Below are positions 56,126 to 64,000 of a stretch of 64,000 bases of DNA, one piece after another. Positions within the stretch are counted from its first letter, which is position 1. Every line of letters starts with the position of its first letter. The stretch is from Aeromicrobium phragmitis (GTDB taxonomy: Bacteria; Actinomycetota; Actinomycetes; Propionibacteriales; Nocardioidaceae): assembly GCF_003674095.1 (NCBI RefSeq), contig NZ_RDBF01000001.1, positions 248,001 to 312,000 of the forward strand, in the 5' to 3' direction. The position numbers and the translations under genes are program-made. Below the pieces are notes generated by a model. It had not been told where the DNA came from, did not search any database, and was given only the letters and a program-made list of their open reading frames with translations.

Positions 56126-56548
56126 ATGATCGAGACGTCGGCGTCCATCAGGCTCCCCTTCGAGTCCTCTACGCCGAGCATCGCCCGCACCAAGCTGGCC
56201 GCGTTCTTGACCCGTCATGAGGTCGACGCCGAGGTCATCGACAACGGGCTCATCGTGCTCAGCGAAATGATCGCCAATGCCGTGTCGCACGGCAGCCCTG
56301 ACGCGACCGGCCAGATGGAGATCACCTGGTCGATCGCGGGTGATCTGCTCGAGCTCAGTGTCCTGGACGCCGGTACCGGCGCGACGCTCAAACCGATCGA
56401 CTTCGACGAGGATTCCCTGAGCGGCCGCGGGTTATCGATCATCAACCGGGTCGCCGATCGCTGGTGGGTCGACATGTCGCAGGGCACCCGCGTGAGCGCC
56501 GAGCTTCCGCTCGGGTCGCGCGAGGACGCCGATTTTCCGCTCGCCTGA
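56126..56548 (+). CDS. RsbW-like histidine-kinase-fold ATPase (anti-sigma type)
   Basis: This 140-aa HATPase_c protein has the N-box LSEMIANAVSHGSPD, the G1-like VLDAGTGA and the G2 GRGLSIINRVADRW. The family includes anti-sigma factors (RsbW, SpoIIAB) and related regulators; no sigma or anti-anti-sigma gene is adjacent, so the partner is unknown. The ATG at 56126 has a perfect AGGAGGT 5 nt upstream, which rejects a longer in-frame start. Confidence 0.88.
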   Translation: MIETSASIRLPFESSTPSIARTKLAAFLTRHEVDAEVIDNGLIVLSEMIANAVSHGSPDATGQMEITWSIAGDLLELSVLDAGTGATLKPIDFDEDSLSGRGLSIINRVADRWWVDMSQGTRVSAELPLGSREDADFPLA

Positions 56549-56573
56549 CCCGACGCTTGTAAAGTGACGCCCC

Positions 56574-57452
56574 ATGGGTAGGAAGTCACGTCGCGTCAAG
56601 CCGAAGAACGCTCGCATGCCCTTCGTGGCCAGGACCTTCGAGGGCCTGCCGCACGAGGGGGACTGGATCGCGCTTCGCGAGTTCGTTCCCGCGGCGCACG
56701 CCGTCGTGACGCTCCGTGACAGTGACCGTCCGGTGCGCATCTGCTCGCTGCTGCCGGGAGCGGGAGCCGGTCTCGTCCGCGAGGACGGCGAGATCCTCGT
56801 CGGGCTCCAGGTGCAGCACAACTACGGCGACATCAGCCGTGACATCGCTCACGTCATCGAGCTCGCGCTCGACGCCGAGCCGGGCCGGCCCATCGCCATG
56901 ACCGATCCGGGTGTCGGCCCGCGTTTGCAGGATCTGCTCGCCCCCGACACCTCGTTCGACGTGACGGTGGAGGACAGCTTCTTCTACTGGATCGACACCG
57001 ACGACACGAGCGACGTCTCCGAGCCGGACACCTGGGAGACCGGCGCCGACCCGGCGATCCTGTCCGCGCTCGAGGCCGCCAACCAGAACATCGCTCCCAC
57101 GACGAAGCTCGACAACGCCGAATCGGCGTACGTCACGCAGATGGGCGACCGCACCTATCTGCGCTGGATCCTGCCGCACGACGAGTCGGCCGTGCTCACG
57201 GCGCTGGCGCGCCTGCACGTCGCGGGCGCCGACGCGATCGGCGACCAGACCAAGCTCATCGGGATGTTCCGCGCCCACGGGTTGCTCGTTCCGGTATGGG
57301 AGCTGCTCGACGTCAAGGCCGCCGCGGTCGACGAACTCATGCCGGACTTCTCCGCCCGCCTGGACGAGGCGCTCGCCGACGACAGCGACCTCACCGCCGA
57401 GATCCGCTCGGCACGGCAGGGGCTCTCGACGCGTCAGCTCACGATTCGCTGA
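56574..57452 (+). CDS. DUF5926 family protein
   Basis: This 292-aa protein starts MGRKSRRVKPKNARMPFVAR and continues FEGLPHEGDWIALREFVPAA, the DUF5926 pattern (my recall). No membrane segment. Family is actinobacteria-specific and often next to an HATPase gene like the one 25 bp upstream. The function is unknown. TAAAGT lies 8 nt before the ATG, close to the leaderless pattern. Its 3' end overlaps arcA by 14 bp on the opposite strand. Confidence 0.75.
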   Translation: MGRKSRRVKPKNARMPFVARTFEGLPHEGDWIALREFVPAAHAVVTLRDSDRPVRICSLLPGAGAGLVREDGEILVGLQVQHNYGDISRDIAHVIELALDAEPGRPIAMTDPGVGPRLQDLLAPDTSFDVTVEDSFFYWIDTDDTSDVSEPDTWETGADPAILSALEAANQNIAPTTKLDNAESAYVTQMGDRTYLRWILPHDESAVLTALARLHVAGADAIGDQTKLIGMFRAHGLLVPVWELLDVKAAAVDELMPDFSARLDEALADDSDLTAEIRSARQGLSTRQLTIR

Positions 57453-58632
57453 CCCGCTCCACGGGGCAGGACATACAGCGCGGTCCGCCGCGTCCTGATC
57501 CCAACTCCGAACCGGGCATCGTGATGACGTCGATGCCGTGGTCGATCAGCCGGGCGTTGGTCTGCTCGTTGCGTTCGTAGGCGACGGCGACGCGCGGGGC
57601 GATCGCCAGCGTGTTGTTGCCGTCGTCCCACTGCTCCCGCTCCGCCGTCACGGGGTCGAGTCCGGTGTCGATCCGGTGCAGCTTCTCGATTCCCAGTGCT
57701 TCGGCCGCGACGTCGAAGAACGACCGGGGTGGCGCCACGTGCAAGTCGTCGCCGCCGGTCGTGATGGCGTAGGCGCGCAGTCCCTCGGCCGCGTGGGGGT
57801 AGACGACGACGGTGTCGACGTCGAGCATCGTCAGGATCGTGTCCAGGTGCATGGTGGCGCGGTCTTGAGCGATCGGGACCGCCAGCACGGTGTGCGCGAG
57901 TCCGTTGCGAAGTACCTGGTCGGCGAAACGCTCGCAACCGGCAGGGGTGGTGCGTTCGCCGACGCCGACGGCCATGACGCCCGGACCGAGGAGGAGAACG
58001 TCGCCGCCCTCCAGGTGCTCCAGGTGGGGGCCGTGGAGGCGAGGCGCGCCGGCGAAACGCGGGTGATGCGTGTAGATCAGGCCGGTCAGCCGCGTCTCGC
58101 GCACGCGCGCGGGCATCGCCAGGCTGGTGACCGCCACGTGCCCCGGGAGCCAGACCGACGAGTCACGGGTGAAGAGCAGGTTGGGCAGGGGATCGATCAG
58201 GAAGTCCTCGTGGGCGAGCAGGCTGGTGACGATGCTGGCCACGCCGCTCACCTCGTCGTTGCGCACGCCGGCGGTGAGGACGGTGGCCAGCCGCTCGGGT
58301 TCGAGGTCGCCCAATGCGTCGCGCAGATACGCGCGCAGTCCCACGCCCAGCCGCAGGTTCTCGGTGGTCTCCTCGACGACGGACGTGCGCGCGTCGTCGC
58401 TCGCCAGCGTCTCGGTGAGCAGATCGAGCAGGTAGAGCACCTCGACGTCGTGACGGCGGAGGGCGTCGGTGAACGCGTCGTGCTCCTCCTGCGCCCGCGC
58501 GACCCACGGGATGGCGTCGAACAGCAGCTGATCGTTGTTGCGTGGCGTGAGCCGGCCCAGCTCCGCCCCCGGCCGGTGAACGATCACCGCCTCGAGTCGT
58601 CCGGTCTCGCTGTCAGCTCCCCGCGGCGTCAT
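57439..58632 (-). CDS. arcA: arginine deiminase
   Basis: This 397-aa enzyme hydrolyses arginine to citrulline and ammonia. Catalytic features are NLLFTRDSSVW, HLEHLEGGDVLLLG, TMHLDTILTMLD (His) and the C-terminal GGPRCMSCP with nucleophile Cys386. ArcB and ArcC are not adjacent, so the full energy-yielding pathway is not seen here. The ATG at 58632 follows TACATT (58644-58639) and 6 nt, suggesting a leaderless transcript. Confidence 0.95.
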   Translation of the reverse strand: MTPRGADSETGRLEAVIVHRPGAELGRLTPRNNDQLLFDAIPWVARAQEEHDAFTDALRRHDVEVLYLLDLLTETLASDDARTSVVEETTENLRLGVGLRAYLRDALGDLEPERLATVLTAGVRNDEVSGVASIVTSLLAHEDFLIDPLPNLLFTRDSSVWLPGHVAVTSLAMPARVRETRLTGLIYTHHPRFAGAPRLHGPHLEHLEGGDVLLLGPGVMAVGVGERTTPAGCERFADQVLRNGLAHTVLAVPIAQDRATMHLDTILTMLDVDTVVVYPHAAEGLRAYAITTGGDDLHVAPPRSFFDVAAEALGIEKLHRIDTGLDPVTAEREQWDDGNNTLAIAPRVAVAYERNEQTNARLIDHGIDVITMPGSELGSGRGGPRCMSCPVERVSES

Positions 58633-58727
58633 GTCCGCAATGTACCCGTGGACCGGGACGAGTAAAGGTGGCCGGACTCACCGCGCTCATGCTTCGCCGC
58701 AGGCGGTCGGGCCGTACGCTTGGTGGG

Positions 58728-59438
58728 GTGAACTGGAGCGACTTCGACGCCGCGTTGTTTGACCTCGACGGAGTGATCACCCCGACCGCCGTGGTCCACA
58801 TGCACGCCTGGGAACGGATGTTCAACGACTTCCTCGCCGGGTATGACGACCAGTCGCCGTACACCGACGACGATTACTTCACCTACCTCGACGGCAAGCC
58901 GCGGTATGACGGTGTGCAGTCCGTGCTGGAATCGCGCGGAATCCACCTGCCCTACGGGGATCCGTCCGACGATCCCTCGGCCACCACCGTCTGCGGCTTG
59001 GGAAACCGTAAGAACGACGCCTTCGAGAAGGTCCTCGCCAGCGAGGGCGTCGAGGTCTATCCCGGTTCCAAGCTGCTCGTCGACCAGCTGGCCGCGCGCG
59101 GTCTCGCGCTCGCCGTGGTGTCGAGCTCGCGCAATGCCCGTAACGTGCTCGAGGCCGCAGGCATGCTCGACTCCTTCCCGGTCATCGTCGACGGCAACGT
59201 CGCCGATGCGGAGGATCTGCTCGGCAAGCCCCGCCCCGACACCTTCCTCGACGCTGCCGCGAAGCTCGGTGTGCCGAAGGAGCGTGCCGTGGTGTTGGAG
59301 GACGCCGTCTCCGGCGTCCAGGCCGGACGAGCCGGCGGATTCGGTCTCGTGATCGGCGTCGATCGGGGCGCGGGCCGCGAGGCGCTGTTGGAGAACGGGG
59401 CCGACATCGTCGTAGAGGACCTCGAGGAGTTGACATGA
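58728..59438 (+). CDS. pgmB: beta-phosphoglucomutase-type HAD hydrolase
   Basis: This 236-aa HAD-superfamily protein has motif I FDLDGVIT (Asp12 and Asp14), a cap domain, the SSS motif II (VVSSSRNARNVL), GKPRPDTFLDAA and motif IV VLEDAVSGVQAG. Its ATGA overlap with a GH65 phosphorylase indicates it converts beta-glucose 1-phosphate to glucose 6-phosphate. The GTG at 58728 follows TACGCT and 7 nt; an earlier start at 58668 is rejected. Confidence 0.9.
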   Translation: MNWSDFDAALFDLDGVITPTAVVHMHAWERMFNDFLAGYDDQSPYTDDDYFTYLDGKPRYDGVQSVLESRGIHLPYGDPSDDPSATTVCGLGNRKNDAFEKVLASEGVEVYPGSKLLVDQLAARGLALAVVSSSRNARNVLEAAGMLDSFPVIVDGNVADAEDLLGKPRPDTFLDAAAKLGVPKERAVVLEDAVSGVQAGRAGGFGLVIGVDRGAGREALLENGADIVVEDLEELT

Positions 59439-61939
59439 CGTCGCATGAGGCCCCGCCCGTCCACGACTTCCTCGACCGCGGCCGCTTTCCCCTGGATGAC
59501 TGGCGGCTGGTCGAGACCTTTCCGCATCAACAGGACCTCGGCGTCACCGAGACCCTGTTCGCCGTGGGCAACGGGTACCTGGGAATGCGCGGCAACGTCG
59601 TCGAAGGCCGCGACTCGCACACGCACGGCACCTTCATCAACGGATTCCACGAGACGTGGCCGATCCAGCACGCCGAGGAGGCGTTCGGCTTCGCCCGCGT
59701 GGGCCAGACGATCGTCAACGTGCCCGATGCCAAGATCATCCGGCTCTACGTCGACGACGAGCCGCTGCTGCTGAGCATCGCGGACCTGCTCGAGTACGAG
59801 CGGTCGCTGGACTTTCGCAGCGGCGTGCTGCAGCGCGACATCCTCTGGCGGACGCCGAGCGGCAAGCGCGTGCGGGTCTCCACTCAGCGCATGGTCTCGT
59901 TCACCCAGCGGCACCTCGCGGTCATGACGTTCGACGTCGAGCTGCTCGACGAGAGCGCGCCGGTCGCGATCTCCTCGCAGGTGCTCAACCGCCAGGACGG
60001 CGAGGACGAGTACCACGTGCGCTCCAAGGCGATGGGCGAGGGACACGACCCCCGCAAGTCCGACACCTTCAGCCGGCGCGTGCTCGAGCCCAAGTACAGC
60101 TGGGGCAGCGCGGCCGAGGGACGCGTCGTGCTCGGTTACCGGTGTGTCGACAGCGGCATGACCCTCGGCGTCGCGGCGGACCACTTCTTCGAGACCGACA
60201 ATGCGCGGGATCAGAGCGTTCAGGTCGACGACGATCTCGCCAAGATCACGTACCGCGTCAACGCCGAGCCGGGCAAGCCGATCCGCCTGGTCAAGTACGT
60301 CGCGTACCACACCTCGCGGGGGGTGCCACCGCGCGAGCTGGTCGACCGGTGCCGACGCACGCTGGACCGCGCCAAGAGCCAAGGACTCCAGCGACAGTTC
60401 GACGATCAGCGCGCCTGGCTGGACGACTTCTGGGCTCGCTCGGACGTCGAGATCGCCGGACAGCCCGCGGTGCAGCAGGCGGTGCGCTGGAATCTGTTCC
60501 AGGTCGCGCAAGCCGCTGCGCGCGCCGAGGGCCAGGGCATCCCCGCCAAGGGCGTCACCGGCTCGGGGTACAGCGGCCACTACTTCTGGGACACCGAGGT
60601 CTACGTCCTGCCGTTCCTCACGTACACGTCGCCGCAATGGGCGCGGAACGCTCTGCGGTTCCGGTACTCCCTGCTCGACGCGGCGCGTCGACGGGCGCGG
60701 GAGATGTCGCAGGGCGGCGCGCTGTTCCCGTGGCGCACGATCAACGGCGAGGAGGCGTCCGCGTACTACGCGGCCGGCACGGCGCAGTACCACATCGACG
60801 CCGATGTCGCGTACGCGTTGACGCAGTATCTCGGGGCCACCGGCGACACCGACTTCCTGACGCGGGCCGGTATCGACGTCCTGGTCGAGACCGCCCGCAT
60901 GTGGGTCGATCTCGGCTTCTGGCGCGATGAGGAGGAAGGCACCTTCCACATCCACAGCGTGACCGGCCCGGACGAGTACACGACGGTCGTCAACGACAAC
61001 CTCTTCACCAACGTCATGGCCCGCTTCAATCTCCAGGCGGCGGCGCGGGCGGTGCGCGAGCTGGCCGAACGCGACGGCGACACCTACCTGCGACTCGTCG
61101 CGCGGCTCAAGCTCGACGAGACCGAGGTCGAGGATTGGGAGCGCGCCGCTCGCGACATGGCGATCCCGTTCGACGAGCACATGGGCATCCACCCCCAGGA
61201 TCAGCACTTCCTGGAGCGCGAAGTCTGGGACCTCGATCACACGCCGCTCGACCAGCGACCGCTGCTGCTGAACTTCCACCCGCTGGTGATCTACCGCTTC
61301 CAGGTCATCAAGCAGGCCGACGTCGTCCTCGCGCTGTACCTGCAGGGCGATCACTTCACGGCGGAGCAGAAGCGCGCGAACTTCGAGTACTACGACCCGA
61401 TCACCACCGGGGACTCGACGCTGTCGGGTGTCGTGCAGTCGATCATCGCAGCGGAGGTCGGGTACCACGATCTCGCATTGCGGTACTTCCTGGGCGCGCT
61501 CTTCGTCGACCTGGCCGACCGGCATCGCAACGCCAGCGACGGCGTCCACGTCGCCTCGACCGGCGGGGTGTGGAGCGCCCTCGTGGGCGGTTTCGGTGGC
61601 TTCCGCGACCACAACGGCGTCTTCACGCTCGATCCGCGGCTACCGGACGGCTGGGAAGAGCTGGTCTTCCGGCTCACCCTGCGCGGGCAGCGCGTCCGCG
61701 TGACCGTGCGGCACGACGAACTCGAACTGTTCCTCGAGGAGCAGGGCGCCGACGCGGACGGGGTCGTCGTGACGCCCACGATCGGTGTGCGGGGCAAGGA
61801 GATCGAGGTGCCGCCCGGCGACCCGGTCATCGTGCCGCTCGACGGTCAGGGGCCGCGACTGGAAGGCACGCCGCCGCCGGTCGCCGGCCGTCGTCGTGCC
61901 GACGGCACCGTCATCTCGGCCATCGTGCCCGGGCACTGA
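59435..61939 (+). CDS. glycoside hydrolase family 65, disaccharide phosphorylase
   Basis: This 834-aa protein has the GH65 layout: N-terminal beta-sandwich (ETLFAVGNGYLGMRGN), linker, an (alpha/alpha)6 barrel with GVTGSGYSGHYFWDTEVYVLPF and the catalytic acid Glu514 in SVTGPDEYTTVVNDN, the phosphate-site KQADVVLALYL, and a C-terminal beta-sheet domain. GH65 enzymes cleave maltose, trehalose or kojibiose with phosphate; coupling to pgmB favours a trehalose/maltose-type phosphorylase. Specificity is not decided by sequence. Confidence 0.92.
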   Translation: MTSHEAPPVHDFLDRGRFPLDDWRLVETFPHQQDLGVTETLFAVGNGYLGMRGNVVEGRDSHTHGTFINGFHETWPIQHAEEAFGFARVGQTIVNVPDAKIIRLYVDDEPLLLSIADLLEYERSLDFRSGVLQRDILWRTPSGKRVRVSTQRMVSFTQRHLAVMTFDVELLDESAPVAISSQVLNRQDGEDEYHVRSKAMGEGHDPRKSDTFSRRVLEPKYSWGSAAEGRVVLGYRCVDSGMTLGVAADHFFETDNARDQSVQVDDDLAKITYRVNAEPGKPIRLVKYVAYHTSRGVPPRELVDRCRRTLDRAKSQGLQRQFDDQRAWLDDFWARSDVEIAGQPAVQQAVRWNLFQVAQAAARAEGQGIPAKGVTGSGYSGHYFWDTEVYVLPFLTYTSPQWARNALRFRYSLLDAARRRAREMSQGGALFPWRTINGEEASAYYAAGTAQYHIDADVAYALTQYLGATGDTDFLTRAGIDVLVETARMWVDLGFWRDEEEGTFHIHSVTGPDEYTTVVNDNLFTNVMARFNLQAAARAVRELAERDGDTYLRLVARLKLDETEVEDWERAARDMAIPFDEHMGIHPQDQHFLEREVWDLDHTPLDQRPLLLNFHPLVIYRFQVIKQADVVLALYLQGDHFTAEQKRANFEYYDPITTGDSTLSGVVQSIIAAEVGYHDLALRYFLGALFVDLADRHRNASDGVHVASTGGVWSALVGGFGGFRDHNGVFTLDPRLPDGWEELVFRLTLRGQRVRVTVRHDELELFLEEQGADADGVVVTPTIGVRGKEIEVPPGDPVIVPLDGQGPRLEGTPPPVAGRRRADGTVISAIVPGH

Positions 61940-61951
61940 CGGCCCGAGGGG

Positions 61952-63562
61952 TCAGCGCGCGGGGCCGAGCTCGACCGGAACGCGGACGAGCACGACGCCC
62001 TGGTGCACCTCGGCGGTGATCTCGCTGGCCTCGCCGACGCCGTCGCCGTCGAGCTGCATCGGCACCTTGCGCTCGGCGACGATGTGCACGCGTTCGCCGC
62101 ACAGGCGGCTGAGGCGCTTGTCGTTCGTGGGACGGCGGGTCATCACGCGGGCGACGATCGCGAGCCATCCGAGGAAGCGCTTGGGCGCGACCACCACGAC
62201 GTCGAGCATGCCGTCGTCGATCTCGGCCTGGGGGAGCAACGGAATCCCACCCTGGAGGAACCCGACATTGCCCACGACCACGGTGCGCGCCTTGAACGTC
62301 ACCGGCTCCTGGTCGTCGATGGTGATCGTCACCTTGGTGCGCGGGAACGCGAGCGCCTTCACGCCCGAGACGAAGTAGGCGAGGAAGCCGACCTTCCGCT
62401 TGAGCTCGTCGTTGACGCCGGACATGATCATCGCGTCCATGCCGAGCCCGGCCATGACGAGGAAGACGGAGTCGGTGTCGCCGTCGGTGCGGAAGGTCGC
62501 GAGGTCGATCGCGCGGTCCTGGCCGCCGAAGACGACGTCGAGCGCATCGCGGGTGTTGACCGGGATGTCGAGGTTGCGGGCGAGCAGATTGCCCGTGCCG
62601 TGCGGAAGGATGCCGACGGCGACGCCGGTTCTCGCGGCCTCCTCGCACACCGCGCGCACGGTGCCGTCGCCGCCCGCGGCGACCACGAGATCGACGCCCG
62701 CGTCGATCGCCGCCCGGGTCTGCCCGTGTCCCGGGTCCTCGACGGTGGTCTCGTACCACCGCGGTTCGTTCCATCCGTGCGCCGCGGCGACCTGGCCGAC
62801 CTTGGCCCGGAACTCGGCCACGTCGCCGATCTTGGACGGGTTGAGAATCACCGCCGAGGTGCGGGCGCCGGAGCCGGTCACGATGGCGAGTTCGGAGGGC
62901 AGCCGGCCCTTGCCTCGCACGATGAGCAACCACAGGACGCAGGTCGCGAACGAGCCGACGGCCAGGCCCGCCACGACGTCGCTGAGATAGTGGACCCCGA
63001 GGAACACGCGGCTGCTCGCCACGCCGAGCGCCAGAAGGATCCAGAGTGCGAGCAGGAGCCGGCGTTTCCAGCCCCGACCGGTGCTGATGATGGTCACCAG
63101 CGAGATGACCGTGAACAGCATGCCGGAGCCCGAAGCGTGGCCGCTGGGGAAGGCGTGGCCCCCGATCTCGTGCAGCGGCTCGTCCCAGAAGGGACGGTCG
63201 CGGTCGAAGACGAGTTTGAGCAGGGCGTTGCCGGCCAGGACGAGCAGTCCACTGCAGAAGATCCACACCGCGACCGCGTGCTCGCGGCGGATCAGCATCC
63301 CCGCCAGCATCACGGCGAGGACGACGCTGACACCGAGCGTGCTGAACAGCGCGGCCACGACCTCGAGGACGTCCACGAGCCACGGGCGGTGGCTGCTGAC
63401 CTGGTAGGCCGCGTCGGCGACCTGGGCGTCGAGGTCGAGTTGCGCCTCCCAGCCCGCAGCGAGTCCGATCGCGGGGACGGCGAACAGGACGCCCAGGACG
63501 ACGAGCAAGACCGGGATCTGCCATCCCCGGTCGGGGTCGGCCCGGCGGACGTCGATCGCCAC
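61952..63562 (-). CDS. fused PAP2 phosphatase and diacylglycerol/lipid kinase
   Basis: This 536-aa protein has an N-terminal PAP2 membrane phosphatase (about 15-220) with all three motifs (KLVFDRDRPF, AFPSGHASG and SSRVFLGVHYLSD), fused to a DAGK-type lipid kinase (about 237-536) with the P-loop-like VAAGGDGTVRAV (GGDGT at 297-301) and LPHGTGNLLA. Opposite reactions in one chain may cycle lipids. The GTG at 63562 has AAGGAG 6 nt upstream; a longer in-frame start is rejected. Confidence 0.9.
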   Translation of the reverse strand: MAIDVRRADPDRGWQIPVLLVVLGVLFAVPAIGLAAGWEAQLDLDAQVADAAYQVSSHRPWLVDVLEVVAALFSTLGVSVVLAVMLAGMLIRREHAVAVWIFCSGLLVLAGNALLKLVFDRDRPFWDEPLHEIGGHAFPSGHASGSGMLFTVISLVTIISTGRGWKRRLLLALWILLALGVASSRVFLGVHYLSDVVAGLAVGSFATCVLWLLIVRGKGRLPSELAIVTGSGARTSAVILNPSKIGDVAEFRAKVGQVAAAHGWNEPRWYETTVEDPGHGQTRAAIDAGVDLVVAAGGDGTVRAVCEEAARTGVAVGILPHGTGNLLARNLDIPVNTRDALDVVFGGQDRAIDLATFRTDGDTDSVFLVMAGLGMDAMIMSGVNDELKRKVGFLAYFVSGVKALAFPRTKVTITIDDQEPVTFKARTVVVGNVGFLQGGIPLLPQAEIDDGMLDVVVVAPKRFLGWLAIVARVMTRRPTNDKRLSRLCGERVHIVAERKVPMQLDGDGVGEASEITAEVHQGVVLVRVPVELGPAR

Positions 63563-63655
63563 GGTTCTCCTTCCTGCTGCGAGCAGTGCCCGAACAGCGT
63601 AAACGACCCGACCCAGCGGGGCTCGCCGCGCGGACCCGGCCGATAGGCTGGTCGA

Positions 63656-64000
63656 GTGATCGATCCCCGCGTGCTTCGTGACCAACCCGACCGTCTCCGC
63701 GCCGCTCTCCGCCGTCGTGGCGAGTCCGATGCCATCGTCGACGAGCTGATCGCGGCCGACGAACACCGCCGCTCCTCGATCGCGGAGTTCGAGGCCCTGC
63801 GCTCGGAGCAGAAGGGGCTCGGCAAACAGGTCGCCAAGGCCCAGGGCGAGGAGAAGCAGGCGCTGCTCGCTCGCACGAAGGAACTGAGCGCTCAGGTCAA
63901 GAGCGCCGAGGCGGCCCAGAACGAGGCCGTCGAGCAGTTCACGCGGCTCATGAAGTCGGTGCCCAACCTCGCCTCGGAGAAGGCGCCGGAGGGCGGCGAG
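63656..64000 (+). CDS. serS: seryl-tRNA synthetase, N-terminal part only
   Basis: The first 115 residues are visible: IDPRVLRDQPDRLRAALRRRG and the long antiparallel coiled-coil arm (RSEQKGLGKQVAKAQGEEK to KSVPNLASEKAP) that binds tRNA-Ser. The catalytic core is beyond the right edge, so the gene is cut by the window and not broken. The GTG at 63656 follows TAGGCT and 6 nt, suggesting a leaderless transcript. Confidence 0.95.
   Translation, partial: MIDPRVLRDQPDRLRAALRRRGESDAIVDELIAADEHRRSSIAEFEALRSEQKGLGKQVAKAQGEEKQALLARTKELSAQVKSAEAAQNEAVEQFTRLMKSVPNLASEKAPEGGE

Overview
This is the replication-origin region of a high-GC (about 70%) actinomycete. The order rpmH-dnaA-dnaN-gnd-recF-dciA-gyrB-gyrA-DUF3566-tRNA-Ile-DLW39-tRNA-Ala, the crgA/pknB/pbpA/rodA/pstP/fha division cluster, the WhiB and CarH-like MerR regulators and frequent GTG starts all point to Actinomycetota. 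Within that group I infer Propionibacteriales, probably a Nocardioidaceae member (Aeromicrobium-like); no 16S gene is present to confirm this. I see no insertion sequence, prophage, CRISPR array or obvious foreign island. The window is chromosomal core plus ordinary accessory genes.

Layout. 1-2.6 kb: the leftward rpmH-rnpA-yidD-yidC-jag-rsmG operon, with a ParB-binding parS site inside the start of rsmG. 2.6-4.9 kb: dnaA flanked by two DnaA-box-rich regions; the one between dnaA and dnaN is oriC. 4.9-15.7 kb: rightward replication and topology genes (dnaN, gnd, recF, dciA, gyrB, gyrA), DUF3566 and two tRNA genes bracketing a 36-aa protein. 15.8-25 kb: mixed housekeeping genes (DksA-like, GNAT, BenE transporter, YtxH, DUF2236, glyA, SURF1, crotonase, cyclophilin, rhomboid). 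24.7-33 kb: the cell-division and peptidoglycan signalling cluster (crgA, then fhaA-fhaB-pstP-rodA-pbpA-pknB on the minus strand). 33-42.7 kb: tRNA-Leu, transporters, regulators, a small stress-type operon (DJ-1, DUF4235, GlsB), a divergent whiB3-like/merR pair, and a crotonase, methyltransferase and YigZ run. 42.7-51.6 kb: a polyprenol-mannose synthase, a TetR-controlled DHA2 exporter, and a TetR-controlled acyl-CoA carboxylase operon (probably methylcrotonyl-CoA carboxylase) followed by AraC, VOC and HMG-CoA lyase. 51.7-64 kb: EcsC, a kinase-like phosphotransferase with L/F-transferase, HU, a CPBP protease, rhodanese, an RsbW-like ATPase, DUF5926, arginine deiminase, a beta-phosphoglucomutase plus GH65 phosphorylase pair, a PAP2-DAG-kinase fusion, and the start of serS.

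Strand-wide patterns. About twenty genes show a TANNNT hexamer followed by exactly 6-7 nt and then the start codon, with no Shine-Dalgarno sequence, which suggests leaderless transcripts. Genes inside operons mostly use ATGA/GTGA overlaps instead. Strong perfect hairpins sit in several convergent gaps. Two TetR operators lie exactly over such -10 boxes. Other unusual items are a probable CTG start for the YigZ gene, a 71-bp near-perfect palindrome, a DnaA-box cluster 20 kb from oriC, and a MerR protein carrying the Wx9EH signature of B12-dependent photoreceptors.
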